Source: a virus
Direction: 5' to 3' (one strand)
DNA length: 64,000 nt
Virus record (IMG/VR): IMGVR_UViG_3300047548_000772
Coordinates: 62,001 to 126,000 of that record
Both the position numbers and the translations under genes were made by a program. The notes beneath the pieces were generated by a model, which saw nothing but the letters and a program-made list of their open reading frames with translations, searched no databases and was not told where the DNA came from. This document shows positions 35,801 through 44,487 of this stretch, piece by piece. Each line of letters opens with the position of its first letter. Position 1 is the stretch's first letter.

Positions 35801-38800
35801 CTGAGTCCAGTATAAGAATTCTTTGCCCATCTGATCCCAGTCAAGAACTTTTGTATTTTCAACATTTGTAAATGTCATGCCCTGACGTTCTAACAGTTTT
35901 CCGTAACTTACTAAAAAGTCAACAACTGCAGATTCACTTACGAATTCGTAACCATATGGCACTTGAACTACATTTTCAGAATAAGCAGTATTCACACGAA
36001 CATCTTGCTCGCCGACACGAATTGTACGATATACGCCATTAGGTACGCTTACTAAAATTTCAAAGTATGGACGATTTGTGCTGTAACCATAAACAGCATA
36101 ACCGTTTTCGGTTCTTTGAACAATCACGGAACTCCAAGTTAATGTATCAAACGTTGGGTTTCTATACAATAAGACTTGGAAACTTTCGTCCGGTAATAAT
36201 AAACTTGTGTTGGTACTGTCTGGGCTAGATTTTTCTGTGTAAATCTTGAGATATTGTTTGTCAGAGAAACTTGCCATGCGATAGCAAAGTCTTACATCGA
36301 TGTTGTGCAAAGTTGCATGCAAATTAGCAGTACTGTCTAAACCGCTAACACGATTATAGTCAACGATCCAGTCAATATAACTGGCTTTGCTTGTTCCGTC
36401 ACCGTAGATTTCAATGTTAACAGGGTTTACACGGAAACGACCTTGGTACAAATATTGGTCATATTCGGCATTATACTGATACAAATCTCGATCAATGTTA
36501 AGTGCAAAGAACTTAGCTGGCTTAGTTACTGACAATAGTTTCATAACCGCAAATGGCCAAGCACTTGAACGGCGCCACGATGCTTCAACAGGGCCGTCGT
36601 CGCCTGCTACCCAGGATTTACGGAAGCTAAGGGCATTATAATCACCAACAACTGTGCTAATTGGTGGTAATAAATTGCCTTGTGAATCAACTGGAATAAC
36701 ATTTGTCAAACCAGGACGAACATACAATGGATTAATATACGGACCAGCAGGATCTTTAACCAAACCTGCTTCAAGGTCTTCCCATAAAACCATATTGCCT
36801 GATGTATATGGCGCTGAGCCATATTCTAGTTGCCACCATGCTGGTTCCTCAGAGAAGCCAAGCATTTCCCACGGACGAGTGTGCGGATAATTTGTGTCGT
36901 AGAAGTATTGATAGATTCCACGCCAATTGCCTAGTAAAGGATCTTGGTTAAGTTTGTCCGACGAACTTGAATAGTTCCAAGTAAATGCATTATCGGCATC
37001 ATAATCTTGTGCGCGATAGTCTAGTTTGTTTGTACCGACCCAAGTTAAGAAACTTAGATTTAATATTTGAGTTATTTCACCTTGTGAGTATTCGGTTGTA
37101 CGGAACTGACCTGGTGCAACATCTTCGTAAGATAAGGTAGCAAGTTGATGTTCACCTTTGAGATTGTCATAAACTCGACGTTCAAACTCTAATAAAACTT
37201 CGTCGCGGAAGTCACTGAATGCAACAGTAATAGATCCATCGTGTCCTTGAATAACCCATGTTGGATTAACATAGGTGTCATCTAAGAACATCTCCGGCAT
37301 GTATGCTGGGTACATTCTTAGTTTGGTTGGTGTGTTTGGAACAAAACTTCCGGTGGTATTTTGAAATTCTCGAATAGTTACAACATCACCAACTTGCAAA
37401 TCAACAAGCAATGTTACTTTGCGAGTGCCGTTGGTGTACGAATATTGGTGATCATCACCAACTAGCAAAATGTCGTTTAGATATACCAAGAATCCAGTAT
37501 AACCTGCCACTTCAAAATCGTAACTATAAAGCAAATCAAACGTTTGTGTTGATACAGGTGTAATGTTGTAAACAGTTTGTTCGTAAGCATCACCCGAAGG
37601 TATCATGTCGCTCCAGTAGAATGGCGACATTTGTGTCTTACCTATATTAATATAGGCCAACGCTTCATCGAGTACCTGCGCGGCTGTTTTGTTTTCGACA
37701 TTAAGTTTAGCAACAGTATCTAGCAATAAGTTTTTAAACTGCTGGTATGACCCTGCATTAAAGTCTGCGGCGCGAGCAAACTCGTAGGCTCCTGTGCGCA
37801 TAAACACGCCAGCAAAACTCAAAGGCGAACTTTGTTGTAAAATAACTTGACCATAAGGAACAATGTTTCCAAGGTCTCGAGTATTGTTGCGTCCGTTAAT
37901 TGTACCAGAAAAGTCTTTAAGATTTTGACAAATAGTTCCGTAGTGTGTTCTAATAGTGCCTAATGTTAATTCTGTTGCATTTTCGTTGATTGGGTTATTT
38001 TCAAGATTCAACGGAACGCTGTAAAAACCTACATTGCTGGCTACATCGCTAACAACTGATACTTCGATAACTGTTCCTTCGACTACGATATCTTGATCGA
38101 GTACCCATTGATTAAATGTAATTGTAGTCGATCCGTTGCTGTTAATTGCGTAGGTGTAACCAGAAGGTTCTAAAAAGTTTGAGTCAACAAATACTTTAAC
38201 TGGAATTTCGTCAAGGTTAGTAGTAACTGGAACATCGACAATTAGTGGTTGGTTAGCATAGATGAACTTAAACTCTTGTCGGCTAACTGTTTGGGTAAAC
38301 CCGGTTTGCCAACCTAAAAGTTGTTGGTATGTAGTGCGAGTAGAGTATTGACGAACTACCCCAGCCTGAATCGGCTCTGTAATACCAACGGTGTTTTCTA
38401 CATACACAAAACTATCAGTGTATAAATTGTTGTCGAACACAATGTCGCCAACATTGTTAATTGTTAGATAACGTAGTGGTTGACCAATTACCAAATCTTC
38501 TGCGCCGGTACCAACAGCATAACTGAATAACTTTGTGCCAGAGAATGTTGAACTAGGGTAAACGGCAATGTCAGAAAAACTATAGCCATTCTGGTCAAAC
38601 ACATCAAATAGCGGCGGTTGGTTAATTGATGTTTTTTGTTGTGCTGGTACCCAAGTTATTCCATTAAACCAGTAGCTCTTACCTTGTTGGCTTACACCAC
38701 TTAAACAAACAACATTTTGATCAACTAAAATATCCGGTGTGCGTAAATCTGCAGGTTGTAGATCAATTATAGGAGTGCCAGTGTTACCTGGGTCAACAAA

Positions 38801-40612
38801 TCTTACAACATATACTTTGTTTCTAACTTCTGGATCTCTATCGTTGGCAAAAATTACACGGCTGCCGGTGATAAATGCGTACCCATCAACAGAATAACCA
38901 ATGGTACCATTGATATTAGACATTGCATCTGTTTCTTGGAAATCAATGATGTTAACTGGTTCGATTGCTTCAGTACCGAAGTTGAATAACTTAATATCCG
39001 GGCGGAACTCAATAATTGGACGGCGTGCTCTAAATGCATTGTCAACATACGGAACTGTGTTGTTGTATTCGGCACTTGCATAGATTACATCAATGTGGAA
39101 CCAACGGTTGCTGCGGCTCCATGCATTTTTATCAAAACTTGCGCGGTTAATAGTCATGTAATCTGGATACAACGGTGCATTTTGAGTTGCATCGAAACTG
39201 CCAACATCGTACGGCGTTGAGTCGTAAGGAACCGATGAGCTTTCTGTGTAAGTTTCAGGAGTAATGAATTCTAGTACAGGCAATAACTTAATTGCTTGAC
39301 CGACACCCTCGACATAATATTCGTTGCCAACATATGATGAAGGAACAACTGCGCCCTGGAATTGTACTTTTAACCCATTGGTGAAAACCACACCATTAGG
39401 GCTAGTATAATTTTTACGTCCTAAAATTTCTGTATCAACATTAATTGTTTGTGCAGTAGTGTCGTTGATAACTTTAATTGCGCCAAAGAATGTAGGATCG
39501 GTTGCATCTTGATAATACAACAAATCTAAATCTGCTGTAATTAACGGAATACGTTGAAACTCTAGGTTTTCGTCTTTGTAAAAACTAATATTAGCGTATG
39601 TGTTTCCATAAAGAATTGTAGTGCGAGTATTGATAGCAAGACTTTGATCCAACTGAAGCTGAATTACACCGTTGACTACAGTAATACGCCAAATGTTATA
39701 AACATCAACATCAAAACCCGGAGTAACAAAAATTAACGTGCGATTGACAATATCTGCAAAGCCGTCGATGCCACCGTGTGTGGTCATAAATGTCACATAG
39801 TCTTGTCCGTTAATGTCGTCGAACGCTAACGTTGTTGCAAAATCTGTGCCACCGATATTTGTAAAATCAAAATAAAAGTTCTGAGCGTTAATTGCCGGAA
39901 CTGAAAAATCAATTGCACCAAGGTCCTCGCCATTGTTAGTAACACCTAAGACTTCTCGACTACTTTGATTTGGTGTAGCCGGAAGTACACCGTTAACTCC
40001 TGGGACGCTTTGAATATACAAACGATTACCGGTTTGATTAACGTTAAAAGTATATGTGCCATTACGTACAATCGAAATTGTAGGATTGAGTCCTGTGTAT
40101 CCCTCAACAGTATAGCCACGATCGGTGCGTGTGATATTAAAGTCATTGGTTGTTGGTACAACGGTTGGGCTGACTGTTACCGAATTTGGACCACCAGGAA
40201 TCCAAAAGTACTGACTAAAGTTAACAAACTTGTCGTAGTCAACAAAAGGATCGAATGAGTAATACTCGCTTGACCATAGGCGATCTTGTCTAGTAGTGAT
40301 ACCACCTTGTACACCTACAGCATCAACTAAACCAGGGTAAGTGATTGCATCAACAACAGTATTGGTATTGTCTTTTAAGAATACAACTCCAGGCTCAAGT
40401 TGATAATCAGATCGAGTCTTTGTTGGTTCTAGTACATAACTATCTGTAGGATTAACGCCAGGACCAACACGACGTCCAATGTAACCTTGAGTAGGTTTTA
40501 ATTTTGGATTTTGTGTTAGCTGATCTAGTGTTGCACTTAAAAACTGTTTGTTAGTTTCTGTGCGAAAGATCTCAGGTAGAAAATCAACTGTACGAATTCT
40601 TGACATTGCCAT
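26822..40612 (-). CDS. Giant virion/baseplate protein with FG-GAP beta-propeller
   Basis: A 4596-residue protein directly downstream of gp6, in the place where T4 encodes gp7. Residues 1-80, MAMSRIRTVDFLPEIFRTET and on, match the giant structural proteins of T4-like cyanophages in style. At about residues 2150-2950 a series of FG-GAP units occurs (FGWSV..ALVGAPGYG, YGWSI..AVIGAPS, FGYSV..IYVGSPS, FGHSV..IIVGAPD, FGTSV..LTVGAPD, FGQSV..LLVGAPSD), suggesting an integrin-like beta-propeller. Around 4390-4480 a domain with TINGERITYRN and GLRRGVAGT is seen. The rest is beta-rich with many Tyr/Asn. Probably a peripheral baseplate component that contacts the cell surface. Confidence 0.85.
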   Translation of the reverse strand: MAMSRIRTVDFLPEIFRTETNKQFLSATLDQLTQNPKLKPTQGYIGRRVGPGVNPTDSYVLEPTKTRSDYQLEPGVVFLKDNTNTVVDAITYPGLVDAVGVQGGITTRQDRLWSSEYYSFDPFVDYDKFVNFSQYFWIPGGPNSVTVSPTVVPTTNDFNITRTDRGYTVEGYTGLNPTISIVRNGTYTFNVNQTGNRLYIQSVPGVNGVLPATPNQSSREVLGVTNNGEDLGAIDFSVPAINAQNFYFDFTNIGGTDFATTLAFDDINGQDYVTFMTTHGGIDGFADIVNRTLIFVTPGFDVDVYNIWRITVVNGVIQLQLDQSLAINTRTTILYGNTYANISFYKDENLEFQRIPLITADLDLLYYQDATDPTFFGAIKVINDTTAQTINVDTEILGRKNYTSPNGVVFTNGLKVQFQGAVVPSSYVGNEYYVEGVGQAIKLLPVLEFITPETYTESSSVPYDSTPYDVGSFDATQNAPLYPDYMTINRASFDKNAWSRSNRWFHIDVIYASAEYNNTVPYVDNAFRARRPIIEFRPDIKLFNFGTEAIEPVNIIDFQETDAMSNINGTIGYSVDGYAFITGSRVIFANDRDPEVRNKVYVVRFVDPGNTGTPIIDLQPADLRTPDILVDQNVVCLSGVSQQGKSYWFNGITWVPAQQKTSINQPPLFDVFDQNGYSFSDIAVYPSSTFSGTKLFSYAVGTGAEDLVIGQPLRYLTINNVGDIVFDNNLYTDSFVYVENTVGITEPIQAGVVRQYSTRTTYQQLLGWQTGFTQTVSRQEFKFIYANQPLIVDVPVTTNLDEIPVKVFVDSNFLEPSGYTYAINSNGSTTITFNQWVLDQDIVVEGTVIEVSVVSDVASNVGFYSVPLNLENNPINENATELTLGTIRTHYGTICQNLKDFSGTINGRNNTRDLGNIVPYGQVILQQSSPLSFAGVFMRTGAYEFARAADFNAGSYQQFKNLLLDTVAKLNVENKTAAQVLDEALAYINIGKTQMSPFYWSDMIPSGDAYEQTVYNITPVSTQTFDLLYSYDFEVAGYTGFLVYLNDILLVGDDHQYSYTNGTRKVTLLVDLQVGDVVTIREFQNTTGSFVPNTPTKLRMYPAYMPEMFLDDTYVNPTWVIQGHDGSITVAFSDFRDEVLLEFERRVYDNLKGEHQLATLSYEDVAPGQFRTTEYSQGEITQILNLSFLTWVGTNKLDYRAQDYDADNAFTWNYSSSSDKLNQDPLLGNWRGIYQYFYDTNYPHTRPWEMLGFSEEPAWWQLEYGSAPYTSGNMVLWEDLEAGLVKDPAGPYINPLYVRPGLTNVIPVDSQGNLLPPISTVVGDYNALSFRKSWVAGDDGPVEASWRRSSAWPFAVMKLLSVTKPAKFFALNIDRDLYQYNAEYDQYLYQGRFRVNPVNIEIYGDGTSKASYIDWIVDYNRVSGLDSTANLHATLHNIDVRLCYRMASFSDKQYLKIYTEKSSPDSTNTSLLLPDESFQVLLYRNPTFDTLTWSSVIVQRTENGYAVYGYSTNRPYFEILVSVPNGVYRTIRVGEQDVRVNTAYSENVVQVPYGYEFVSESAVVDFLVSYGKLLERQGMTFTNVENTKVLDWDQMGKEFLYWTQQGWGPGSLINLNPAANVLEITREGQIVEPLNVITIDDIILNQNKQPLANQDYVVDRIDNTLKLTGINNQTFNYLYAKFTAYENIIVFDNTSVFNDLIYKPITGARQSRLLFNGYTTYDWNGQLDAQGFILNQDNITEWRPNTTYSKGQIVLYKGTYWSAAKVIPPAEAFDFSVWIKSDYNQIQKGLLPNLATKDELIRNFYNTYSANLERDADLLSFGLIGFRPREYMQALNLDDISQVNLYQQFLGTKGTKRATDIFTRANLNKEVAEYEIFENWAIQRASYGATASRAYFEIRLNQALLESNPSTIQIISPGQESTADQTVTYNTLWKESYKITGPDILPTTTLVSTDISLPSAGYVNYDDVPVKAFDWASLPQAIADYTNTVGEANLIVGTPIWVAKVNDYNWGIYRTNLSNGSVILVKDNLNGTSTVTFNNQHGLTPNQKIIIKQFSADVDGVYDVLTVPSLYTITIALSLLGTTTSLSGDGRCFYLGTMRVATPNQVASLPYVNSLLPGAQVWIDNIGDDTWAVYRKTQPFTVVQDVEGGAQAGEKFGWSVAQGFVIPGALVGAPGYGNNKGAVHGFALDNNGKYVETAVLTASTTTDMENYGWSIDAGSNTWAVIGAPSLTGDRGHAGVVYRNPNTGDYIPTQLLVPPTSVGTDEFGYSVAISPDERWIYVGSPSNDSAMAYSRVDVEFQVKEFIGDGSTVTFATNDTVIVNGTDLSVGALQLGVTVNNIPKYPNVSGTDRDYSYNGTGVVFNVAPNPGDEIRVIRNQSKSFPIDVWLNTQTWTEGQYVIDINHDIYVAIDDVPVGVNIPDTLYWAPTNDFDLTSIYTATSAESITVYNNETILRPGIDYTFDPIDDGSTVATLTLLNPINNGNLLISSGTYFRYVDQFTVGGLTGLARFGHSVTVGNDGSDIIVGAPDNTVSTFVRAGSAHYIHRTVQEFTVADVSNNQFTFDFEIPEPVWVSVQGSFLTIDNGYNNNGQYTVEYSAGSTIVTINNGVLSVGDAVEIATNNFFNVQTIISNNPHEKQLFGAAIDVCPTNCTTYIGVPNDSINLPEAGSTDRWINQIRQFGVVTTANQDPTLTPGDILYINNYSVSVVEPTSWNSLVTWAAGTFVINGSDIYRASQNVPIGIAISDTNYWTVSTWVDNFAQNIIDANVPNVTAFSSNGYLTISIVDDAAATAFNKLEVLPGPGTNNLFTDLGISTFIWSQTLRSPNETAYAHFGTSVNAGKNNLTLTVGAPDGEAQEPVTFDGGETTFDFNTTNFYSAADQSGVAYTFDYIGTSPAGSINDITKFVFGQQLYDPSLKSMEKFGQSVSYVGANLLVGAPSDRTDGDSTVVGGLVQFENPTRTPAWQAIYTQQPVVDVYLLDSIYTYDRLTSGVTQYFDFIDPLQGKILGAARQNIDFLGARDPAMYNVGTENNNGITWGEEHLGEIWWDLSTVRFVDYHQSTLQYASRRWGQVFPGSSVDVYQWIGSSVPPADYVDTVGVGTPYSTTSYTVNTKLNSNTGVFETRYFFWVKDIPEVATFAKKNLSTAAIKQYIENPKSAGIPYAAAVAPSAIALYNGAPYISAQDTILTVNFDRIKNDDNIHSEYDLVADGNPDAFIQAGLYRKLLDSFCGENTLGGLVPDPTLSPANRYGVQFRPRQSMFVDRFAALQNYLTRANNILSLYPIVDMRSFALLDSAEPEPSASSGLWNKRVATYEILTYQDLWAVPLGYNYLVASDETVEGLWTIYTVQMNSTGVERELHLSRVQTYDTRQYWSYVNWIKQGYNNNVKPLLEVPTYADLLRITPVVDLTVKVLKNSSGKYEVYQYQNTGTDVDPVYEWVRVVLEDGTIAISSVLWSYGEGAFGFDVEVFDSQRFDEAPIAETRQILKALNEEIFIDDLAIYRNQLLMLAFEFIMTEQGSPDWLFKTSLIDVNHKIRDLLPYQIYRRDNQDFVLDYIKEVKPYHVQIREFNLRYEGFDTYKGTLTDFDVPAYFDESASQFVSPILDDSEYPLDPISSRTGSWTGWQQIPYSQWFQNYTLYVDSVTIIDAGGAYTLPPKATVVPNPLDPNINNIVEATLSVQLYTDGTIRYIEVLTPGTGYTLTPSIYIEGEDSTGAWAVPVMNNELVRSFLTTIKFDRIDYTSSVIDWTENTNYDAGQLVRFNNAAYEVNENINSGTQFDPAYYTEVDPADLTASNRVMGYYNPGINEPGLELALVINGIDYPGVQVYGVNFDQNTGFDVGNFDINPFDNISYLPDGAPTYDPSILDATYTSEFLDPYLGILPAPAYDGAPPNLGPNPIVVSGGEFVDTYSSHAPEELVPGATFDTLDFRVYTRPGADWTGNGHGFPMYSRAFVYEPIIHSSFYFGGMSDEVTAVRVVNLTTGASLIPNVDYMIDWPTYTVEILPTTASVFDGNNIEVDVYGLGGGNQLYYKSYLGGDVGNNLVISVNFNEIYDLLVIVNGERITNYTYNSFATFFTEITFDNTYTDLDRVFVAAFGVQTPVQYDYSYPVTQYIPYTGSSTYNLTNSLVYTNMINAVVERSGLRLRPAEGIEYYGDNLTVEYALPTRAGTNQQYIASNEVIVFVDNVRKYPSLDFSLSPWTGTNNRYISFFTAPAAGAHIYIAVTTDADYTINPGNNLLTLYVSAIPGAPIAVTTWGDTRQQDLLTQVFVGPTTTGALESEGYDETDFDSGLVTGGPGTYDYAAGVVIYSNNFDTGRAILNPERLWVTKNGKRLAFGEGYTVSGTVVQLTGPIISLGDVVVITSFTQSVVPDAMEFRIFQDMRGNQVLYRMTPNTTTELVADLTADADVIYVADASHLSEPNLAIGIFGVITINGERITYRNRDVESNTVSGLRRGVAGTAADHHYVGAAVYDIGRGEALPAYYQQQVHNNTFYGDGVTDTFATDLPFYADMTAAMEGAVRVRVGGTELLPGTGAYVVSSISPTVAVQITTPPAEGVEVNVYIVEAHVMYAQGVGTASNGIALQEQTTKAAKFIRGQA

Positions 40613-40613
40613 A

Positions 40614-43600
40614 TTAGATTACACCACTGTTAGGAGCTGTTTTAAGTTCACTGCTGGTTAGAGCAGTAATTACAAGTATATCGTTAACGCTTGCAGCGTT
40701 AACAAAAATTTCATTTGGAGCACAACGTATTTCGTATAAGTCACCAAAGTTCTTAGTTGCATTTACCGGCACAAGTACTGCGGTGCTAATAATGTCACCA
40801 AGTTCTTTGTGCAGATAAGCTGCAAGTTCAGAGAAGTAAAACGTCTGGCCAAAATCCCACTTATCTAAAGTAAAGTACTCGTTGATCTTAGCAACTACGC
40901 GACTCTTAATTTCTGTATCACTAACTGCAACCTTAGGATAACGAATAACCTTAATGGTTGCACGAAGCTCGCTAGCGGCTTTAGATCCGAATAATGGTTT
41001 GAAGCTTACGCTGTTTAAGATAATATTGTCAGAGATCATCTTAAATTGGTTGAGTGAGCTGTACGCTGCTGTTAATTCATCTGTAGTGGGCACAGATGGT
41101 TTAGGTACTGTTCCGGTACTATCCTTGATATAATTTTGATAAGCATTGTAGTATGCTTGTGTTACCAAATACATATCAATAATATTTGTTGAACCAGGAT
41201 CAATGCGGCGGTTCAACGGAGCATTATGTCGATACTGGAAGTACAAATCTTGACGTCCAACACGAGCAAAAAATTCGTCACTAACAACAATTAAATTTCT
41301 TGCACCTAAGTAGTCAATGGTTAACTGATAAAAGATTCCTGTGTCATAAGCATAGAAATACTGTCCATTAGCATAGTCGCCTTTGACTTGTTCAATGGCA
41401 AGTTGGTTTGGATAGCTAGAGTTGATTGTGTTTGGAGGAACTAACACAAAACGCTCTAAGTTATCAAAGTCAACAGTACGTTGCAAGAACACATACTTTT
41501 GCGTTGGATTAACTGTTGGTGCAACAATTGTTGTAAAATAATCTGGGTTATCTGCAATACCATCGTTGTCTGCGTCAACAAAGCTAACTCGAACACGAAA
41601 ATCATTTACATAACCATCATCTTCAACCGGCTGACCAATAATATCTAAAATCTCATCGTTGTTTAAAGGAGTACTTGCATCCGGTGCGCTATTTGTTTTT
41701 AGAACATTAATAAAGTCGTTGACAACAAAACCTGTGCGAGGATCATAAACTTGCTGTGAACCGTCATAGAAGAAACGTGTTTGTAGCACACTACCAAAGT
41801 AACGATCCAACGAACGCGAAGTGATTGTGTAACTAGATCCGTCGGTAATAAATGCAACTAGCCACGAATTATCTAAGCCGAGACCGTCGGTATTACCAGC
41901 ATAGGTTAAGCTAAAGGTTGTAGCTGAATTTAAATTAGTTTGTGTAATTAGATACCACGAACCAACGCTGCCTGTAACAGTACCTGTGCTGTCGTAGCCG
42001 ATGCCAAAGTCTCGATATAACTCCATTTGATCCATGATTTGTTGTTCAAATGTAGTTGGCAAGTCTGTAACAAACTTTGGAATTACTTGTACAGGAATCG
42101 CGCCCGAAGGAATATAATTGTTAAGAACAACTGGACCAGTGCCATCAACGAAATTACCTTGTCCAAAGTTAGTACCGTCAAGGTAACAGCCAGAAATTGT
42201 AGCCCATAAAACTGTTTTGTCGTTTGGTCCAGTTGCAGTACCTACCTTTAGTCGATTATTAGAATCAAAATAGTAACCCGAAGGTGGTACAAACTTAACC
42301 AAGGCATCCTGAACAATGTACTTGGCATTGTTACTAACAGTAGGGCCAATTGGTGCTGGATTATTTTTAGCAGCACCTGCGGTGTAGTAAAAATAACCAG
42401 TGGTTTCATTGGCTAGGGTCGTGCTTTCTTGCCAAGCAAAATTTAACACGCCTAGGCTAGGGCGAGGGAAATCTTGGTAGTAAAATTCTAACATACCTCG
42501 ATTGCTTAACAATGGCTCAAGATCATTGACAATCATGTTAGCAATATCGTTGGTATCTAAGAATGTAAAATTAAAACTCGGAGTGGTAACTTCTTCCCAT
42601 AGACCACCGTCGCTGGCAAAAATATTTGTTGATGAATATTTTCCAGTGATGTCAACTAGGTCTAGGTAACGACTTGTGCCAATTGAGCTGCGATTGACGG
42701 CCTTTGACTTGATAATGCTGCTGTATAAGGTATATGGAAAATTATTGTAATCTTCGCCGTTAACCATACGATCTTGTGTGTAATAGCGAGCCGGTGCACG
42801 TTGCTTAATGTCGCCAATGGTTTCACGTGTAGCTGCATTACTTACAGGCTGACTTAAATTACATGTGAATGTAATTGTTTCTTGACGACCAGTGCGGCTA
42901 ATGTACCCGATGTTAATTGCAATGGCTTGCATTTCGTCAGGAGTGATTACATATTGCAAACCATTGGATGCACGTACATAGGTACGGAACAAGCCGACTG
43001 GGATTTCAGTAAACACACCGTCGCCAAAGTTTAGATTAATTTGGTCATTGGTGCGTGAAGTTACAGTAAAGAACTTACGGGCTTCTGGATTAACTTGCTC
43101 AATTGCTGCACCGTATAAGTTTTGTACTTCAGTCCATTCATACTGAATCTGACCATTGTCGTTTAATTGATATACCCAAACGTCTGTGTTGTTAATTCCG
43201 TCGACGTTGACATTAACTACACGATTACTAATTCGTTCGCCTAGACTAAAATCTAAATTTTGCAAGTTACCTTGTTTAAAGAAGAAAAAGAATCCTGTGT
43301 TAGGACTTGCATAACCCATGTAATCGTTACGATACAAAATGTTAAACAATCCGTTAGGACGAGGCGCAGGTTCATAGACATAATCACGATCTTGTGTTGT
43401 AGCACTAACGGCTTCGAAGACCATAGCATTGTTGTCAACTGTAGCATTAAAAGGAATTACAGGAAGGTATCCCGGAACAAGGTTTAGTGAATATTCTTGT
43501 GTTAAAATACCAACAATATCTTTAACTGCACCCGGTTTTCCTATACGTTGACTGTCAACTAACGCGGCGTTGATGATAACAGTCATTTGTTCTAACCATG

Positions 43601-44051
43601 TTGGGTTAGTAGTATCATTCCAGTTTATAGTTACATTGCTTAAATTAGTGCCATTGTAATCTACAATATTTTCAGTAGTACTAACGCTCGCAACTTTTAA
43701 AAAGCCATTGGCTTCTTCGTTGCGCTTTGGAGTGTAGCTAACAAGATTAGCAAGTTTAACCACTGAATCACGACGTTCAGCAGTATCAATAAAGTTTTCA
43801 CGAATGTTTAAATCGTTGCGGAACGATAATGCTTGGCCCATAAAAGCCATAACATCCATCATTGCGATAAATTCAGAACTTTCAACGTAGTCGTTAAAGT
43901 TCTCCGGGTAGTACAAACGAATGTAATCAATGAAACTTTTGCGTAAAGTTTCAAAGTCGTAGCTTTGGAAGTCTGCTTCGCGATAAGTGCGATAGATACG
44001 CTTCCAATCTTCTACCCCAAATAATGCTGTTTGTCGTGTGGTTTTTGCCAT
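40614..44051 (-). CDS. 6: Baseplate wedge protein gp6
   Basis: A 1145-residue protein, larger than T4 gp6 (about 660). The N-terminus contains FQSYDFETLRKSFIDYIRLY, then SSEFIAMMDVMAFMGQALSFRND and RENFIDTAERRDSVVKLANL, which are typical of gp6/baseplate J-like wedge proteins of this phage group. The C-terminal part includes IKVIRYPKVAVSDTEIKSRVV and YFTLDKWDFGQTFYFSEL. It forms the inner ring of the baseplate in T4. The gene has its own late promoter (44070-44077) and a GGAAAG ribosome binding site, and it is directly followed by the giant gene. Confidence 0.93.
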   Translation of the reverse strand: MAKTTRQTALFGVEDWKRIYRTYREADFQSYDFETLRKSFIDYIRLYYPENFNDYVESSEFIAMMDVMAFMGQALSFRNDLNIRENFIDTAERRDSVVKLANLVSYTPKRNEEANGFLKVASVSTTENIVDYNGTNLSNVTINWNDTTNPTWLEQMTVIINAALVDSQRIGKPGAVKDIVGILTQEYSLNLVPGYLPVIPFNATVDNNAMVFEAVSATTQDRDYVYEPAPRPNGLFNILYRNDYMGYASPNTGFFFFFKQGNLQNLDFSLGERISNRVVNVNVDGINNTDVWVYQLNDNGQIQYEWTEVQNLYGAAIEQVNPEARKFFTVTSRTNDQINLNFGDGVFTEIPVGLFRTYVRASNGLQYVITPDEMQAIAINIGYISRTGRQETITFTCNLSQPVSNAATRETIGDIKQRAPARYYTQDRMVNGEDYNNFPYTLYSSIIKSKAVNRSSIGTSRYLDLVDITGKYSSTNIFASDGGLWEEVTTPSFNFTFLDTNDIANMIVNDLEPLLSNRGMLEFYYQDFPRPSLGVLNFAWQESTTLANETTGYFYYTAGAAKNNPAPIGPTVSNNAKYIVQDALVKFVPPSGYYFDSNNRLKVGTATGPNDKTVLWATISGCYLDGTNFGQGNFVDGTGPVVLNNYIPSGAIPVQVIPKFVTDLPTTFEQQIMDQMELYRDFGIGYDSTGTVTGSVGSWYLITQTNLNSATTFSLTYAGNTDGLGLDNSWLVAFITDGSSYTITSRSLDRYFGSVLQTRFFYDGSQQVYDPRTGFVVNDFINVLKTNSAPDASTPLNNDEILDIIGQPVEDDGYVNDFRVRVSFVDADNDGIADNPDYFTTIVAPTVNPTQKYVFLQRTVDFDNLERFVLVPPNTINSSYPNQLAIEQVKGDYANGQYFYAYDTGIFYQLTIDYLGARNLIVVSDEFFARVGRQDLYFQYRHNAPLNRRIDPGSTNIIDMYLVTQAYYNAYQNYIKDSTGTVPKPSVPTTDELTAAYSSLNQFKMISDNIILNSVSFKPLFGSKAASELRATIKVIRYPKVAVSDTEIKSRVVAKINEYFTLDKWDFGQTFYFSELAAYLHKELGDIISTAVLVPVNATKNFGDLYEIRCAPNEIFVNAASVNDILVITALTSSELKTAPNSGVI

Positions 44052-44069
44052 AGTACTTTCCGTTTCAAG

Positions 44070-44077
44070 TATTTATG
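44070..44077 (-). promoter_or_regulatory. Late promoter of gp6
   Basis: CATAAATA on the minus strand matches the NATAAATA late box. It sits about 19 bases ahead of the gp6 ATG with GGAAAG in between, in the 46-base gap after gp25. It should let gp6 and the giant protein be made in extra amounts late in infection. Confidence 0.8.
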
Positions 44078-44097
44078 GCAATTATAAACTGGGTAGT

Positions 44098-44472
44098 TTA
44101 TACGTAGGATGCTCTGCGTGTTTGTTGATTAAAAAATACCGATAACACTTCTGCATTACTGCCGGCAACTGTTTGTACTTCTATCTCAATTAAAATACCG
44201 TTAAGTTGTGGGTAAACATTCATACTGGTAACAACAACTCGTGGATCTTGTGCTACAACTCGCTGAACTTCCGCTTCGATAGCACTTACTGTTTCTGCTG
44301 CTTGTGGTTCAAAAATTAGGTTCCACATAACTGTGCCAACTGCAGGTTTTCCAACAATTTCGCCTTGACGAATATTGAATGCATTTAATAAGTCGCGTTT
44401 GATCAGCGGAAAATCTACAAGTGTAAACTTCTTGTATTGATCAATAGTGTTATATCCGATAAATGTTGGCAT
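44098..44472 (-). CDS. 25: Baseplate wedge protein gp25
   Basis: A 124-residue protein of the gp25/GpW family, close to the 132 residues of T4 gp25. Typical segments are TLVDFPLIKRDLLNAFNIRQGE, then VGTVMWNLIFEPQ and RVVAQDPRVVVTSMNVYPQ, as in the EPR-type motif of contractile injection system wedges. It forms the (gp6)2-gp7 type wedge core together with gp6 in T4 and links the baseplate to the sheath. It lies 15 bases after the gp5-like gene and 46 bases before gp6, the usual order. Confidence 0.95.
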   Translation of the reverse strand: MPTFIGYNTIDQYKKFTLVDFPLIKRDLLNAFNIRQGEIVGKPAVGTVMWNLIFEPQAAETVSAIEAEVQRVVAQDPRVVVTSMNVYPQLNGILIEIEVQTVAGSNAEVLSVFFNQQTRRASYV

Positions 44473-44487
44473 ACTTGTATTTACCCA

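Noticed and set aside
31294-39083. Several open frames of 60-100 codons on the plus strand opposite the giant gene
   Set aside because: They are antisense shadows of the giant coding region, without ribosome binding sites or recognisable protein patterns.
44473-44487. GGTAAATA resembling a late promoter ahead of gp25
   Set aside because: One mismatch to NATAAATA and almost no space before the start codon; read-through from upstream is enough.
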